The notes: a model not told the origin generated them from the letters alone. A DNA stretch of 64,000 nt from Paucibacter aquatile (GCF_002885975.1 NZ_POSP01000001.1:682001-746000), one strand, 5' to 3'; counted from the stretch's first letter, positions 42,236-51,594 are shown. Translations and numbers: made by a program.

Positions 42236-43033
42236 ATGAATATGAGTATCGAGTCCCCATCTTCCGCCGCCATCCCGCTGGCCAGTTACCCCAGCCTGCG
42301 CGGCCGCGGTGTCCTCATCACCGGCGGCAGCTCCGGCATCGGCGGCGACATGGTGCGCGCCTTCGCCCGCCAGGGCGCGCGCGTGGCCTTCACCGGCCGC
42401 AATGCCGCGTCCGCCCAGCAGGTGTTGGACGACTGCAGCGGCGCGACCTACAAGCCCTTGTTCCTGCGCTGTGATATGAGCGATGTGGCCCAGCTGCGCG
42501 ATGCCGTGGCCGAGGCCGATGCCTGGACCCTGGGCCTGAGCGCGCTGCTCAACAACGTGGCCGATGACGACCGCCACGCCTTTCTCGAGGTCACGCCCGA
42601 CTACTTCGACAGCCGCGTGGCCATCAATCTGCGCGCGCATTTCTTCGCCGCGCAAGCGGCCTTGCCCAGCCTGCAGCGCCAGGGCGGCGGCAGCATCATC
42701 AACCTCGGCTCCACCAGCTGGAAGAACAAGGTGGCCGGCTACGCCGCCTACGCCACTTGTAAATCGGCCATGACCGGCTTGACCCGCAGCCTGGCGCGCG
42801 AGTTCGGCCCCGCCGGTGTGCGCGTCAACACGCTGACCCCCGGCTGGGTGATGACGGACAAGCAGCTCAGCACCTGGGTCGATGCCGAGGGCGAGCGCGC
42901 CATGGACGAACACCACTGCCTGCCCGGCCGCATCAGCGGCAGCGATGTGGCCCAACTGGCCCTGTTCCTGGCCGCCGACGACAGCCGCATGATCACCGCG
43001 CAAGAGTTCGTCATCGACGCCGGTTGGACCTGA
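42236..43033 (+). CDS. SDR-family dehydrogenase, probable aldose (galactose) dehydrogenase
   Basis: A 265-residue short-chain dehydrogenase/reductase. The cofactor motif is TGGSSGIGG near residue 29, the active serine lies in IINLGSTSWKNK and the catalytic pair is Y-ATC-K in AAYATCKSAM. Between a sugar-acid dehydratase and a lactonase, it most likely oxidises D-galactose (or a related aldose) to the lactone in the cytoplasm. The usual NNAG is NNVA here. The gene starts 40 bp after the dehydratase and ends 2 bp before the lactonase. Confidence 0.85.
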   Translation: MNMSIESPSSAAIPLASYPSLRGRGVLITGGSSGIGGDMVRAFARQGARVAFTGRNAASAQQVLDDCSGATYKPLFLRCDMSDVAQLRDAVAEADAWTLGLSALLNNVADDDRHAFLEVTPDYFDSRVAINLRAHFFAAQAALPSLQRQGGGSIINLGSTSWKNKVAGYAAYATCKSAMTGLTRSLAREFGPAGVRVNTLTPGWVMTDKQLSTWVDAEGERAMDEHHCLPGRISGSDVAQLALFLAADDSRMITAQEFVIDAGWT

Positions 43034-43035
43034 GC

Positions 43036-44025
43036 ATGAGTCAGCAAGACACCCTGCCGCGCTACAGCGCCCGCTGCCTCTGGCCGGCCGAATGCCAGCT
43101 CGGCGAAGGCCCGCTGTGGCTGGCCGACGCGGCCCAAGCCTCGGCCGGCCGCCTGCTCTGGCTGGACATCCACGGCGCCGCCGTTCATGGCCTCGACCTG
43201 CCCTCGGGCCAGCGCCACCGCTGGGCCTTGCCCTGGCGCGTGGCCTGGCTGATCGCCAGTGAAGGAGAGGAGGGCGTCTTCCTCGCCGGCCGTGTCGATG
43301 CCGTGCTGCGCCTGCGCCTGTGGCCGCAGCTGGAAGTGCTGGGCCCCGGCCTGCCTATCCATGAACCCGCAGCCCCGGGCCAGGGCCTGCGCCTGAACGA
43401 CGCCAAGCTCGACCCCTGGGGCCGGGTCTGGTTCAGCGGCATCTACGAGCCCGACCCCAGCCAGCCCCGCGCCGAGCTGCTGCGCCTGGACGGCCGCGGC
43501 CAGCTGCGCACCATGGACCGCGGCTACCGCATCGGCAACGGCCCCTGCTTCAGCCTCGACGGCCGCACGCTCTGGCATGCCGACAGCGGCCTGGGCTGCG
43601 TCTGGGCCTATGCGCTGGATGAAAGCGGTGAACTGCAAGGTGCGCAACAAGGCACGGCGCCGCGCCGCCTCTGGCGCCAGTTCCCGCCCGAAGAAGGCGT
43701 GCCCGACGGCATGTGTGTCGATGCCCAAGGCGCGCTCTGGATCGCCCACTGGGGCGGCCACCGCGTCACGCGCTACAGCCCCCAGGGCGAGCCCCTGGCC
43801 CGCATCGATCTGCCCGTCAGCCAGGTCACCAGCTGCTGCTTCGGCGGCGTCGATGGGCGCCAGCTTTTCATCACCAGCGCCCGCACCGGCCTCAGCCAAG
43901 CGCAGCTGGCGCGCGAGCCTTTGGCCGGCGGCCTCTTTGTGGCCGATCTGCCGGTGGCCGGTGCGCCCCTGGGCCGCTTTGCCTTCGATGCCGCGGCCCT
44001 ACGCGCGGGCACGCCTTGGGCATGA
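43036..44025 (+). CDS. SMP-30/gluconolaconase-family sugar lactonase
   Basis: A 329-residue beta-propeller lactonase. The metal ligands are in CQLGEGPLWL (Glu), GLRLNDAKLDPWGRVWFSG (Asn) and GVPDGMCVDAQGALWIAHWGG (Asp), spaced as in SMP-30/regucalcin enzymes. It opens the sugar lactone formed by the upstream dehydrogenase to the sugar acid that the dehydratase uses. Its ATG at 43036 begins right after the dehydrogenase stop codon, so the two are co-translated. Confidence 0.9.
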   Translation: MSQQDTLPRYSARCLWPAECQLGEGPLWLADAAQASAGRLLWLDIHGAAVHGLDLPSGQRHRWALPWRVAWLIASEGEEGVFLAGRVDAVLRLRLWPQLEVLGPGLPIHEPAAPGQGLRLNDAKLDPWGRVWFSGIYEPDPSQPRAELLRLDGRGQLRTMDRGYRIGNGPCFSLDGRTLWHADSGLGCVWAYALDESGELQGAQQGTAPRRLWRQFPPEEGVPDGMCVDAQGALWIAHWGGHRVTRYSPQGEPLARIDLPVSQVTSCCFGGVDGRQLFITSARTGLSQAQLAREPLAGGLFVADLPVAGAPLGRFAFDAAALRAGTPWA

Positions 44026-44140
44026 ACGCAAGTCGCTTTTCCTCCGGGGTGGGCGCGCCAGGCTTGGCGCGACAATGCCGCCCGCCAGGCCTCGCGCTCC
44101 GCGCGGCGCCTGGCCCGCGTCCATTGAGGGAGAGAAAAGC

Positions 44141-45367
44141 ATGTCAACGATGAAGAGCAACAAGCCTGTTCCGAAGAGCCGCGCGCCGCGCGAAGGCGAA
44201 GCGGCTGCGCCCGCCGTTTCACCCGCTGCACCGGCCGCAGAGCCCACCCAGGCCGGCCGCATCACCGTCAGCGACATCGCCGCCCGTGCCGGTGTGTCGG
44301 TGATGACGGTCTCGCGTGCGCTCAGCGGCAAGGGCTATGTGGCCGAGGCTACGCGCGAGCGCGTGCTGGCCATGGCCCAGGCCATGGGCTATGTGGCCAA
44401 TCTGGGCGCCAAGGCGCTCAAGGGCGGGCGCACCCATGTGCTCGGCCTGCTGGTCACCGACTTCGAATCCCCCGTGGTGGCCGCCATCATCAACGCCATC
44501 AGCCGCGTGGTGAAGCAGGCCGGCATGGACTTGATCATCTACGACATCGCCCCCAACGAGGGCGGCCAGGCGCGGCCCGAGGTGGTGCCCCTGCTCAGCA
44601 GCTTGTGCGATGGCCTGCTGCTCATCCTGCCCGGCCAGCATGCCGAGCAGCTGGAGCATTTCCAGCGCACCGAGCTGCCCGTCGTCTTGGTCAATTACTG
44701 GCGCGCGCCCACGCCGCTGCCGGTGGTGCGTGCCGACAATTACGAGGGCGCCTACGCCCTCACGCGCCACCTGCTGGACCTGGGTCACCGCCGCATCGCC
44801 TTTGTGCGCGGCACGGCCTACTCGGGCCAGAGCCAGGAGCGCGAGCGTGGCTTCGCCGCGGCACTTGCCCAGGCCGGCCTGGCGCCCGCGCCCGAGCTGG
44901 TGGTGGAGGGCAACTTCGGTCAGCGCTCGGGCTTTGAGCAAGGCCTGCAGCTGCTGGACCTGGCCGAGCCACCCACCGCCGTCTTCTGCGCCAATGACTT
45001 GATGGCCCTGGGCCTGCTCGACGCCGCCCGCGCCCGCGGCCTGCAGGTGCCCAAGGACCTGTCCCTGGTCGGCTTCGACGACATCCCCGCCGCTGCCCAC
45101 ACCCACCCGGCCCTGACCACCGTGCAGCAAGACTACGAGCAGCTGGGCGGCAGCGCCGTGCGCCTGCTGCTGCAGCAGATCGAGGCCGGTGTGCAGCGCG
45201 GCATCCGTGTCGAGCTGCAGAGCAGCTTGGTGATCCGTGAATCTACGGCCGTGCCGCCGGCGGCCAAGGCCGCGCGCGGCGCTTCCTCTTCCTCTGTTTC
45301 TTCTTCCACCGCTGCTACGCGCAAGGTGGCTTCTGCGCCTGCCCAGCCCGAACGTAAAAAACGTTAG
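44141..45367 (+). CDS. LacI-family transcriptional regulator of the catabolic locus
   Basis: A 408-residue LacI-type regulator. The HTH is ITVSDIAARAGVSVMTVSRA at residues 41-60, then the hinge and a periplasmic-binding-like effector domain with LVTDFESPVVAAIINAI, FVRGTAYSGQSQERERGF and SLVGFDDIPAAAHTHPALTT. It is longer than usual: 40 residues rich in Ala/Pro precede the HTH and about 45 residues rich in Ser/Ala/Lys follow the core. GAGGGAGAG lies before the ATG. It probably binds the operators at 40334, 51754 and 62578; the inducer is unknown, perhaps a ketodeoxy acid. Confidence 0.92.
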   Translation: MSTMKSNKPVPKSRAPREGEAAAPAVSPAAPAAEPTQAGRITVSDIAARAGVSVMTVSRALSGKGYVAEATRERVLAMAQAMGYVANLGAKALKGGRTHVLGLLVTDFESPVVAAIINAISRVVKQAGMDLIIYDIAPNEGGQARPEVVPLLSSLCDGLLLILPGQHAEQLEHFQRTELPVVLVNYWRAPTPLPVVRADNYEGAYALTRHLLDLGHRRIAFVRGTAYSGQSQERERGFAAALAQAGLAPAPELVVEGNFGQRSGFEQGLQLLDLAEPPTAVFCANDLMALGLLDAARARGLQVPKDLSLVGFDDIPAAAHTHPALTTVQQDYEQLGGSAVRLLLQQIEAGVQRGIRVELQSSLVIRESTAVPPAAKAARGASSSSVSSSTAATRKVASAPAQPERKKR

Positions 45368-45447
45368 GCCGCCCAAGCAGCGCGTAGTCACGATGCGGCA
45401 TGCGGGGCGGCCTGTTCTTCAGCTCTCTTTTGTTTCCGCCCCCGCCC

Positions 45448-46893
45448 ATGAGTTCCTTGCCCACGTCCGCGTCGTCGTCTGCGTCTCCGCCCATCTTGCC
45501 CTCGGGCCCTGTGCCTGTGGCTAGCACCTGGCGCGATCGCTGGGCGCAGGGCCGCTGGAGCAATGGCACGCTGGTCTACGGCAGCTCGGGCCTGGTGCTG
45601 CTGTTTGCTTTGCTGCTGCTCGGTGATTTCGCGTGGAGCCTGAAGGAGCGGGCCGTCACGCCCGTGGCCCAGGTGCTGTTGAAGCAGATGCAGGCCAGCG
45701 ATTTGTTCATCGCCCTGGTCGTGGGCTCGGTGCCGGCCGGCCTGGGACTGCTGCTCGGGCCCATCGTGGCTGTGCGTTCGGACCGGCACCGTGGCCCCTG
45801 GGGCCGGCGCATCCCGTATCTGTTTCTGCCCACGCCCTTCATCGTCGTGTCCTTGGTGGGCATGGCTTTCACGCCCGACCTCGGTGCGGCGCTGCACAGC
45901 GTGCTGGGCGGGGCTTCACCGGGCGAGCGCGTCTGTGCGCTGATCGTGTTCTCGCTGATGTGGAGCCTCTTCGAGGTTGCCTCCGTCACCGCCAATGCCG
46001 TGTTCGGCGGCCTGATCAACGATGTCGTGCCGCCCACCCTGGTGGGCCGCTTCTACGGCCTGTTCCGCGCCACCAGCCTGCTGGCCGGCATGGCCTTCAC
46101 CTTCCACCTGATGGGCCGGGCCGAGCAGCACTTTGCGGCCATCTTCATCGGCATCGCCCTGATCTACGGTCTGGGCTTTGCGCTGATGTGCTGGCGTGTG
46201 CGCGAGGGCGAGTACCCGCCGCTTGAAGACGCGCCGGCTGCGCACGATGCCACCTCTGCCGCCGGCGGCGCCCTGGGCCGCTATTTGCGTGAGTGCTTCA
46301 CCCAGCCCTACTACCTGTGGCTGTTCCTGGCCATGACCCTGGGCCTGGTGGCCGGCAACCCGGTCAACAGCTTCGGCGTGTTCTATGCCAAGCATGTGGG
46401 CCTGGGCCTGGACGGTTATGGCAAGTACCTGGCGCTGACCTACGCCATCTCCCTGCTGCTGGCCTTGCCCGTGGGCTGGCTGGCCGACCGCTGGCACCCG
46501 CTGCGCGTGGGCCTGACTGCCATCACCGCCTACGGCCTGGCCATGCTGGCCGCCGGCACCCTGGTGCGCGAGGGCGGCCAGTTCGCCCTAGCCTTTGTGC
46601 TGCACGGCGTGCTCTCAGGCATCTACCTCACCGGCACCGCCGCCCTGGGCCAGTACCTGTTCCCACGCACCCGCTTTGCCCAGTTCCAGTCCGCCATGAG
46701 CCTGATGGCCGCCCTGGGCTATATGGTCGTGCCCCCGCTCATGGGCGCCTGGCTCGACGCCACCGGCAACGAGTACCGCCACACCTTCATCGCCAGTGGC
46801 GCCCTGGCCCTAGGTGCCGCGCTGGCCTTTGTGATGGTGCACCGGCACTTCCAGCGGCTCGGTGGGGCGGGGGGGTATCGGGCGCCGGAGTGA
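45448..46893 (+). CDS. MFS sugar transporter (GPH-like)
   Basis: A 481-residue inner-membrane protein with about twelve hydrophobic segments. GPIVAVRSDRHRGPWGRR near residue 105 is the MFS loop 2-3 signature in the form seen in glycoside-pentoside-hexuronide-like and related sugar transporters. GWLADRWHP in the second half repeats it. It probably brings oligosaccharide or uronide products across the inner membrane; the substrate is inferred from the neighbours. The ATG at 45448 was chosen over a start 16 codons earlier. It is the last gene of the sugar-oxidation unit before the inserted cassette. Confidence 0.88.
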   Translation: MSSLPTSASSSASPPILPSGPVPVASTWRDRWAQGRWSNGTLVYGSSGLVLLFALLLLGDFAWSLKERAVTPVAQVLLKQMQASDLFIALVVGSVPAGLGLLLGPIVAVRSDRHRGPWGRRIPYLFLPTPFIVVSLVGMAFTPDLGAALHSVLGGASPGERVCALIVFSLMWSLFEVASVTANAVFGGLINDVVPPTLVGRFYGLFRATSLLAGMAFTFHLMGRAEQHFAAIFIGIALIYGLGFALMCWRVREGEYPPLEDAPAAHDATSAAGGALGRYLRECFTQPYYLWLFLAMTLGLVAGNPVNSFGVFYAKHVGLGLDGYGKYLALTYAISLLLALPVGWLADRWHPLRVGLTAITAYGLAMLAAGTLVREGGQFALAFVLHGVLSGIYLTGTAALGQYLFPRTRFAQFQSAMSLMAALGYMVVPPLMGAWLDATGNEYRHTFIASGALALGAALAFVMVHRHFQRLGGAGGYRAPE

Positions 46894-47150
46894 CGGGAAG
46901 TTATGGGCTGTGTACTGCCTGTTCGGCGTAAATGTAAGGTTTGTTTGCACTAGATCGCTCGAATTCACTCGTCACCAGTAGCTTGTGCGAGAGCTTCTTG
47001 CCACCTCGGTCAACCGATGCAGAACTTTGAGTTCGACGGCTGCTCAGAGGGCAGAGCACTCGATGCGCGTGGGCTGTCGGTTCAATTCTGAGTGTTTGCA
47101 GCTGACTAAACTGCTCCCACTTACAACAAATATGCACAGCGGAGGGCGAA
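46894..47150 (+). other. Intergenic region with degenerate tRNA-like sequence
   Basis: At 47033-47099 a tRNA-like layout is visible: a D-arm GCTCAGAGGGCAGAGC (47042-47057), a weak anticodon stem with loop ATGCGCG (would-be anticodon GCG), and a T-arm with loop TTCAATT (47081-47087). The acceptor stem pairs poorly and the variable loop is too short, so it is not a working tRNA. It may be a decayed tRNA or an old integration site. Nothing else was recognised apart from the ribosome binding site listed next. Confidence 0.3.
47141..47146 (+). promoter_or_regulatory. Strong ribosome binding site that fixes a TTG start
   Basis: GGAGGG is a perfect anti-16S match, 4 bases before TTG at 47151. No ATG or GTG in frame lies at a suitable distance, so TTG is the start of the STAND-nuclease gene. 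Confidence 0.8.
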
Positions 47151-50100
47151 TTGGCTTACTACGATCTGAGGCGACGGTTTGTAAAGAGAGAAACCTACGA
47201 CCATGACGAACTCGTCACTGCGCAACTGCGTGGCAAGCAGGTGACGTGGGCCAAGGTGCTCAAGAATCGCAGCAGCGTCATCGTTGCAGCGGCGAACTTC
47301 GGCAAGACCACCGAGATGCGCCAACAGGCGGCGCAACTGCGTGCGAGTGGTGAGACCGCCGTGTTCATCGCGCTGCGCCAACTCGCGGATCGAGGCAGTC
47401 TCGACAGGGCATTGACTGGCGATGACCGCGACGCCTATCGCGCGTGGAAGGCTGCGCCACTCGGCCCCATCACGGTGTTTGTCGACTCATTGGATGAGGC
47501 CGCCGCCGGCGGCAAGGCCGAAAGCATCAGCCACCTCGTCGGAGACGTTGCCGACGAACTGAGCTGGCCCAATGAGCATGTCCGGTGGGTGATTTCGACT
47601 CGGCCGGCCGTCCTCACAGCAGGCGTCTTCGAGAAGCTCTCGGAGTTGCTTTCTAAGCCGGCTCCGAAGACTATCGGGAGCTCGGGCGGACCGAGCGGTC
47701 TCGATGCGGGCGGTGCGGTCAGCGTAGCAGTGGAAGCCGAGGCGCCGGAGCCGGTGCCGCTGAGCCTGTTCTCCATGGCTCATCTGGAAGACCACCAGGC
47801 TGCCGTGTACCTCACGGGGCGATACCCAGCGCTGGATGCCAAGCAACTGATCGAGATTGCCAGTGAACGCGGTTTGTCGGGCTTCGTCCGCAGCCCGGGC
47901 GGCCTGGATATCCTTGCTCGCATTGACATGGTGGCCAGCCCGCCAGAATCCTTGACCGAGGTGTTCGAGCGCGTCGTGAACGCCATCGGCACCCTGCGTG
48001 GGGCTGACCATCGGCTCGTTGCCGCCGGCAGCCCTGCACAGGACGTCCTGAGCGGTGCGGTTCAGCGCCTGGCCTCAGCATCGGTTGTGTGCCAGCTGGT
48101 GAACATCGAGATGCCCGAGGCGACCCTGGCTATTCCTGAAACGGCCTTGTCAGCCCGGGTGATTGCGTCGCCGATTCTTCACGAGGCGGGCATCAAGGCG
48201 CTGTTGAACTCCCAGCTCTTCATCGACGCCGGTTTCCATCAGGTCAAGGTCTATCCCGATGAGCTCGCGCCGTTCCTCGCGGCCAAACGCCTCTCCGGTT
48301 TGGTGGCCTCGCCGGATCAGGCGGAGCGGCTCCTTGAGAACTTCACCTGGGCTGCGACCAGCGGCGAGCAAGGGGTGCAGCGCGCCTTCTTGCCGATGTT
48401 GGGATGGCTCGCCACGCTGAACGCGCATTGCCGCGAGGTCATCCTGCAGAAGGATCCTCAGGCGTTGGCGTTCTTCGGTGACCTGCGCAATCCGGCCGTC
48501 CCGACCACGGCGGCGCAGGAAGCTCTGACGGAGAGCATCAAGCGCTTGGTGGAAAAGGGCGACCACATCGGCCGCACCATGTTCCGGCTGACGTCTGAGA
48601 ACTTCTGGCAGGCGGGGCCCGACCGATTGGCTGGGACCATCGCGAGCCTTTACGACCAGTACCAGGACAACTACTGGGCGCGAGACGTCCTGCTCGATAT
48701 TGCTACCGCGTGCAAGATCGAGCCTTTGCGGGCAAAGCTTCTCAAGCGTCACGGGTCGAAGTTTGACCGCGTCCTTTCTGACAGCAGTGACGTTGGCTAC
48801 TTCCTTGCATTGCGTCGGCCCGCCGATCTTTCCGCTCTCGCCGCCGCTGCGGTGGTGAGCACCACTGTGCGCGAAGGCGTCATCAGCCTCCTATTGCGAG
48901 AGCTGGGATGGAGCTATTTCTCGCCCCGTGATGTCGCCGTGATGGTCGACAACCAGTTCCAGGCGGGTCCGCGTGGATTCCAGCTCTCCTATTCCCTCGA
49001 GAAGGGAAGCATGCTCGCCGATGCAACGGATGGCCAGCTGTATCAACTGGCGCGCGGGCTCGTTGTGCGCATGGTTAAGAGGGAGCTGACTCACAAGCTA
49101 AATCGAGAGGATCAGCAGTACGTCGACCTCGTTGCCACGGTTCTTGAAGCCTTGGTCGTGCGAACGGATGGCGCCCAGGCGGTCAAGGTCGCTCGCCTGT
49201 ACCTCGTCGTAACCCGGGCCATCCAAGACCGCTATCTGCAGAGCAGCGCAATCGAGGAGCTGTGGTCTTCGGTAGAGGAAAATGCCGCCGTCCGCCTGGC
49301 ACTGCTGCGGGCCACCCTCGAGCGGCAGCTCAATGATGACGAACTGCTGCTCGCGGTTGTTGGCTTTCGCCGGCCCACCACGTACACACCCGAGGACGTG
49401 GTTCAAGTGAACGACGCGCAGCTCACCCGCGTGTACGCAGAATCGCAAGCTAAACGCGCGAGAGCCATCGCACAGCAGCCGGCGCCTAAGCCAGTCAAGC
49501 CAAAGAGCGAGAAGCTCACTGTCGACGCCAAGGTGAAGCGGCAGCTTACCAAGCGCTTGAGCGCATTGGCTGATGGAACGGATACCCGGGCGCTCGAGTG
49601 GATCGCCGAGTGGCTGCTTCAGACGAATCGCACCTCAAGATATGGCGAGGTCGACTTCGAGGCGTTCGAGAGGGCCGTCGGCGCGAAGATCGCTGCGGCT
49701 ACCCGACAGGGCATGAGTCGCCTGTGGCGCGACAAGGCCCCGACCTTTAAAGAGAGCGAGCCGAACTCGACTTTCCACATCACTGCGGCCGGCCTGCAGG
49801 GTCTCAAGCTTGAACTCGGGGACGGGGCGGTGCTTCCCGCCCTCACTGAGCTTGAGGTGCGCAAGGCTCTGCGTTATGCGCTCTTCGAAATCAACGGCTA
49901 TCCGAAATGGTTCTGGGCCCTCGTCAAGGCATATCCGGCCGTTTCGGTTCCTGAGTTGGTATCAATCGCCGGCGAGGCAGGGAACGGCGCTACGTCCAGT
50001 GAGCATGCCGAAGAGCTGCTGGCATCCATTCCAGACGCACCTGCACCGGTCCAAGAAGCACTCGCAGGCCTCGCATGGACGCACCTGCTAAGCGTGAATC

Positions 50101-51389
50101 CATCCCGCGACTACGTCGTGAATCGGTTGCTGCAGGCGGCCCTGTCGGTGCCGGGCAAGGCCCCGCAAGGTGACTTCGAGCGCTTGGCGCTTCACAAGAT
50201 GAAGGCCGCCTACTGCTCGCCGCTGGCTGAACCAGTCGACGAGGCCCTGCGCGCGCGGCGCGAACATGCACTGACTTGGGCCACCCGCTGGTTCATTCAG
50301 AGTCCGTTGCGGTGGCGCAATGCCGTCAACGCCTGGGGACCGTTGGACCCGCTAGCCGTCAAGAGTTTCATCTTTGACCTTGCCGCTACGTTTGGTCGTG
50401 ACCGCGAGGGCATCGCGGCGCGAATCGCCACCGAAAGCGACCACGGCATTTTGGCGCTGGAGGACCTGTACCTATGGACGAGGTGGGCAGTCGACCCGAA
50501 GGATGATGTGGACAGACCGGCTGGTGCTACCTACAGCCCTGGCCCCAGGGACAACGCAGAGCGATTCCGCGGGGTAATCATCAGCGGAATTGCTGCTGCT
50601 ACATCGCAAGCTGCGTACAGCGCGTTGGAGCGAATCCGGCTGGCGCTACCCGCCGGCGACTTCACCATCGAGTACATCAAGAAGACGCAGTTCGAACTTC
50701 GTGAGCGGCAGCTCACCCGGGAGCCCCTTGCCCAAGTGAACTACCCAAAGTTCGAAGAGAACTTCCGTGGAGATGTCACCGATACGACCGCGTTCGCTAT
50801 GGCCGTGCATGCTGACCTTCGTGCCGTTCAGTATGACGTCGAACGCGGCGAGCACAGCTTGCGCAGCTTCTTTAGCGAGGTCAATTTCACGCGAGTCAAC
50901 AAGAAGGGACAGGAAGGCGAGAAGGCGGGCTTGGCGCTAGAAGCGCACTTCCAGAAGCTCCTAGCCAGCGAGCTGAACCATCATGCGCGCGCTCGGTACT
51001 CCGTGACCGTCGAATCCCACACCGCCGAGGCGAAGCGACGGGACATCCTGTGCAGCAAAGATGAATGGCGAGCTTCCATCGAACTGAAGATGTCCGAGCG
51101 CTGGACGTTGGATGACTACCTGGTCGCGTTGGAACGCCAGCTGGTTGGTCAGTACATGCGCCACCGAAAGGCGACAACCGGCTTCCTGGTGCTGGTCTTG
51201 CAGACCAAGGGGCGCGAGTGGACTGACCCGGCCACGAAGAAGAAGCTGAACTTCCAGCAGGTCCTGGCGATCCTGACGGATAAGGCGCAGCAGCTCGAGG
51301 CCAAGGACCGAGCGCGCTACCTGCGGGTCATCGGCATTGATGCGACGACGCCGGAAGATTTCCGGGTTCGCGCGAGGGTCAGACATTAA
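47151..51389 (+). CDS. STAND/NACHT-like NTPase with C-terminal PD-(D/E)XK nuclease, candidate defence protein
   Basis: A 1412-residue protein I cannot assign to a named family. The N-terminus has a P-loop-like AAANFGKTTE (G51-K52-T53), a Walker B with the NACHT-type pattern ITVFVDSLDEAA (D112, D115, E116) and a sensor-like VRWVISTRPA with R151. Residues about 400-1240 are predicted alpha-helical, without other motifs, and may be a repeat-type sensor. Near the end, RRDIL (D1298), ASIELK (E1311, K1313) and QLVGQY fit a PD-(D/E)XK nuclease. STAND proteins with nuclease domains are known in antiphage defence (Avs, bNACHT), usually with the effector at the N-terminus; here it is at the C-terminus. 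Codon use is less biased than in the neighbours and the gene splits a catabolic locus, both pointing to transfer. Confidence 0.75.
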   Translation: MAYYDLRRRFVKRETYDHDELVTAQLRGKQVTWAKVLKNRSSVIVAAANFGKTTEMRQQAAQLRASGETAVFIALRQLADRGSLDRALTGDDRDAYRAWKAAPLGPITVFVDSLDEAAAGGKAESISHLVGDVADELSWPNEHVRWVISTRPAVLTAGVFEKLSELLSKPAPKTIGSSGGPSGLDAGGAVSVAVEAEAPEPVPLSLFSMAHLEDHQAAVYLTGRYPALDAKQLIEIASERGLSGFVRSPGGLDILARIDMVASPPESLTEVFERVVNAIGTLRGADHRLVAAGSPAQDVLSGAVQRLASASVVCQLVNIEMPEATLAIPETALSARVIASPILHEAGIKALLNSQLFIDAGFHQVKVYPDELAPFLAAKRLSGLVASPDQAERLLENFTWAATSGEQGVQRAFLPMLGWLATLNAHCREVILQKDPQALAFFGDLRNPAVPTTAAQEALTESIKRLVEKGDHIGRTMFRLTSENFWQAGPDRLAGTIASLYDQYQDNYWARDVLLDIATACKIEPLRAKLLKRHGSKFDRVLSDSSDVGYFLALRRPADLSALAAAAVVSTTVREGVISLLLRELGWSYFSPRDVAVMVDNQFQAGPRGFQLSYSLEKGSMLADATDGQLYQLARGLVVRMVKRELTHKLNREDQQYVDLVATVLEALVVRTDGAQAVKVARLYLVVTRAIQDRYLQSSAIEELWSSVEENAAVRLALLRATLERQLNDDELLLAVVGFRRPTTYTPEDVVQVNDAQLTRVYAESQAKRARAIAQQPAPKPVKPKSEKLTVDAKVKRQLTKRLSALADGTDTRALEWIAEWLLQTNRTSRYGEVDFEAFERAVGAKIAAATRQGMSRLWRDKAPTFKESEPNSTFHITAAGLQGLKLELGDGAVLPALTELEVRKALRYALFEINGYPKWFWALVKAYPAVSVPELVSIAGEAGNGATSSEHAEELLASIPDAPAPVQEALAGLAWTHLLSVNPSRDYVVNRLLQAALSVPGKAPQGDFERLALHKMKAAYCSPLAEPVDEALRARREHALTWATRWFIQSPLRWRNAVNAWGPLDPLAVKSFIFDLAATFGRDREGIAARIATESDHGILALEDLYLWTRWAVDPKDDVDRPAGATYSPGPRDNAERFRGVIISGIAAATSQAAYSALERIRLALPAGDFTIEYIKKTQFELRERQLTREPLAQVNYPKFEENFRGDVTDTTAFAMAVHADLRAVQYDVERGEHSLRSFFSEVNFTRVNKKGQEGEKAGLALEAHFQKLLASELNHHARARYSVTVESHTAEAKRRDILCSKDEWRASIELKMSERWTLDDYLVALERQLVGQYMRHRKATTGFLVLVLQTKGREWTDPATKKKLNFQQVLAILTDKAQQLEAKDRARYLRVIGIDATTPEDFRVRARVRH

Positions 51390-51454
51390 ATCTCAAGGCC
51401 CCATCTGCTCCGCGATGACGTTTGTGGCAGGCCCTCGAACGGCAGTTCGGGGCA

Positions 51455-51594
51455 GAGGCTGTGTGAAAACTCGATCTGCAAGTTCAGAGTCAAAAAGTCG
51501 GCCGCTCAGATCGGCCCAGGATCGTCGATCGGCAACGAACTAAGGGTTGAATGACCCCGGAAAAAGCAAGCCAAGCGAGTTTTCACACGGCTTC
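51455..51594. mobile_element. MITE-like element with terminal inverted repeats
   Basis: The left end at 51455-51473 (GAGGCTGTGTGAAAACTCG) and the right end at 51576-51594 are inverted copies, 17 of 19 identical. The 4-bp sequence GGCA flanks both sides (51451-51454 and 51595-51598), as a target-site duplication would. The 140-bp element has no coding frame, so it would need a transposase elsewhere. Ends with GTGTGAAAACTC occur in several IS families; I cannot name the parent. Confidence 0.7.

Noticed and set aside
45351..45368. Fourth AACGTTA-type operator at the end of the lacI gene
   Set aside because: Only seven core bases match, it lies on the lacI stop codon, and the flanks differ from sites A-C.
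47033..47099. Functional tRNA gene
   Set aside because: Acceptor stem does not pair, the variable loop is too short and there is no CCA-compatible end; kept only as a tRNA-like relic.
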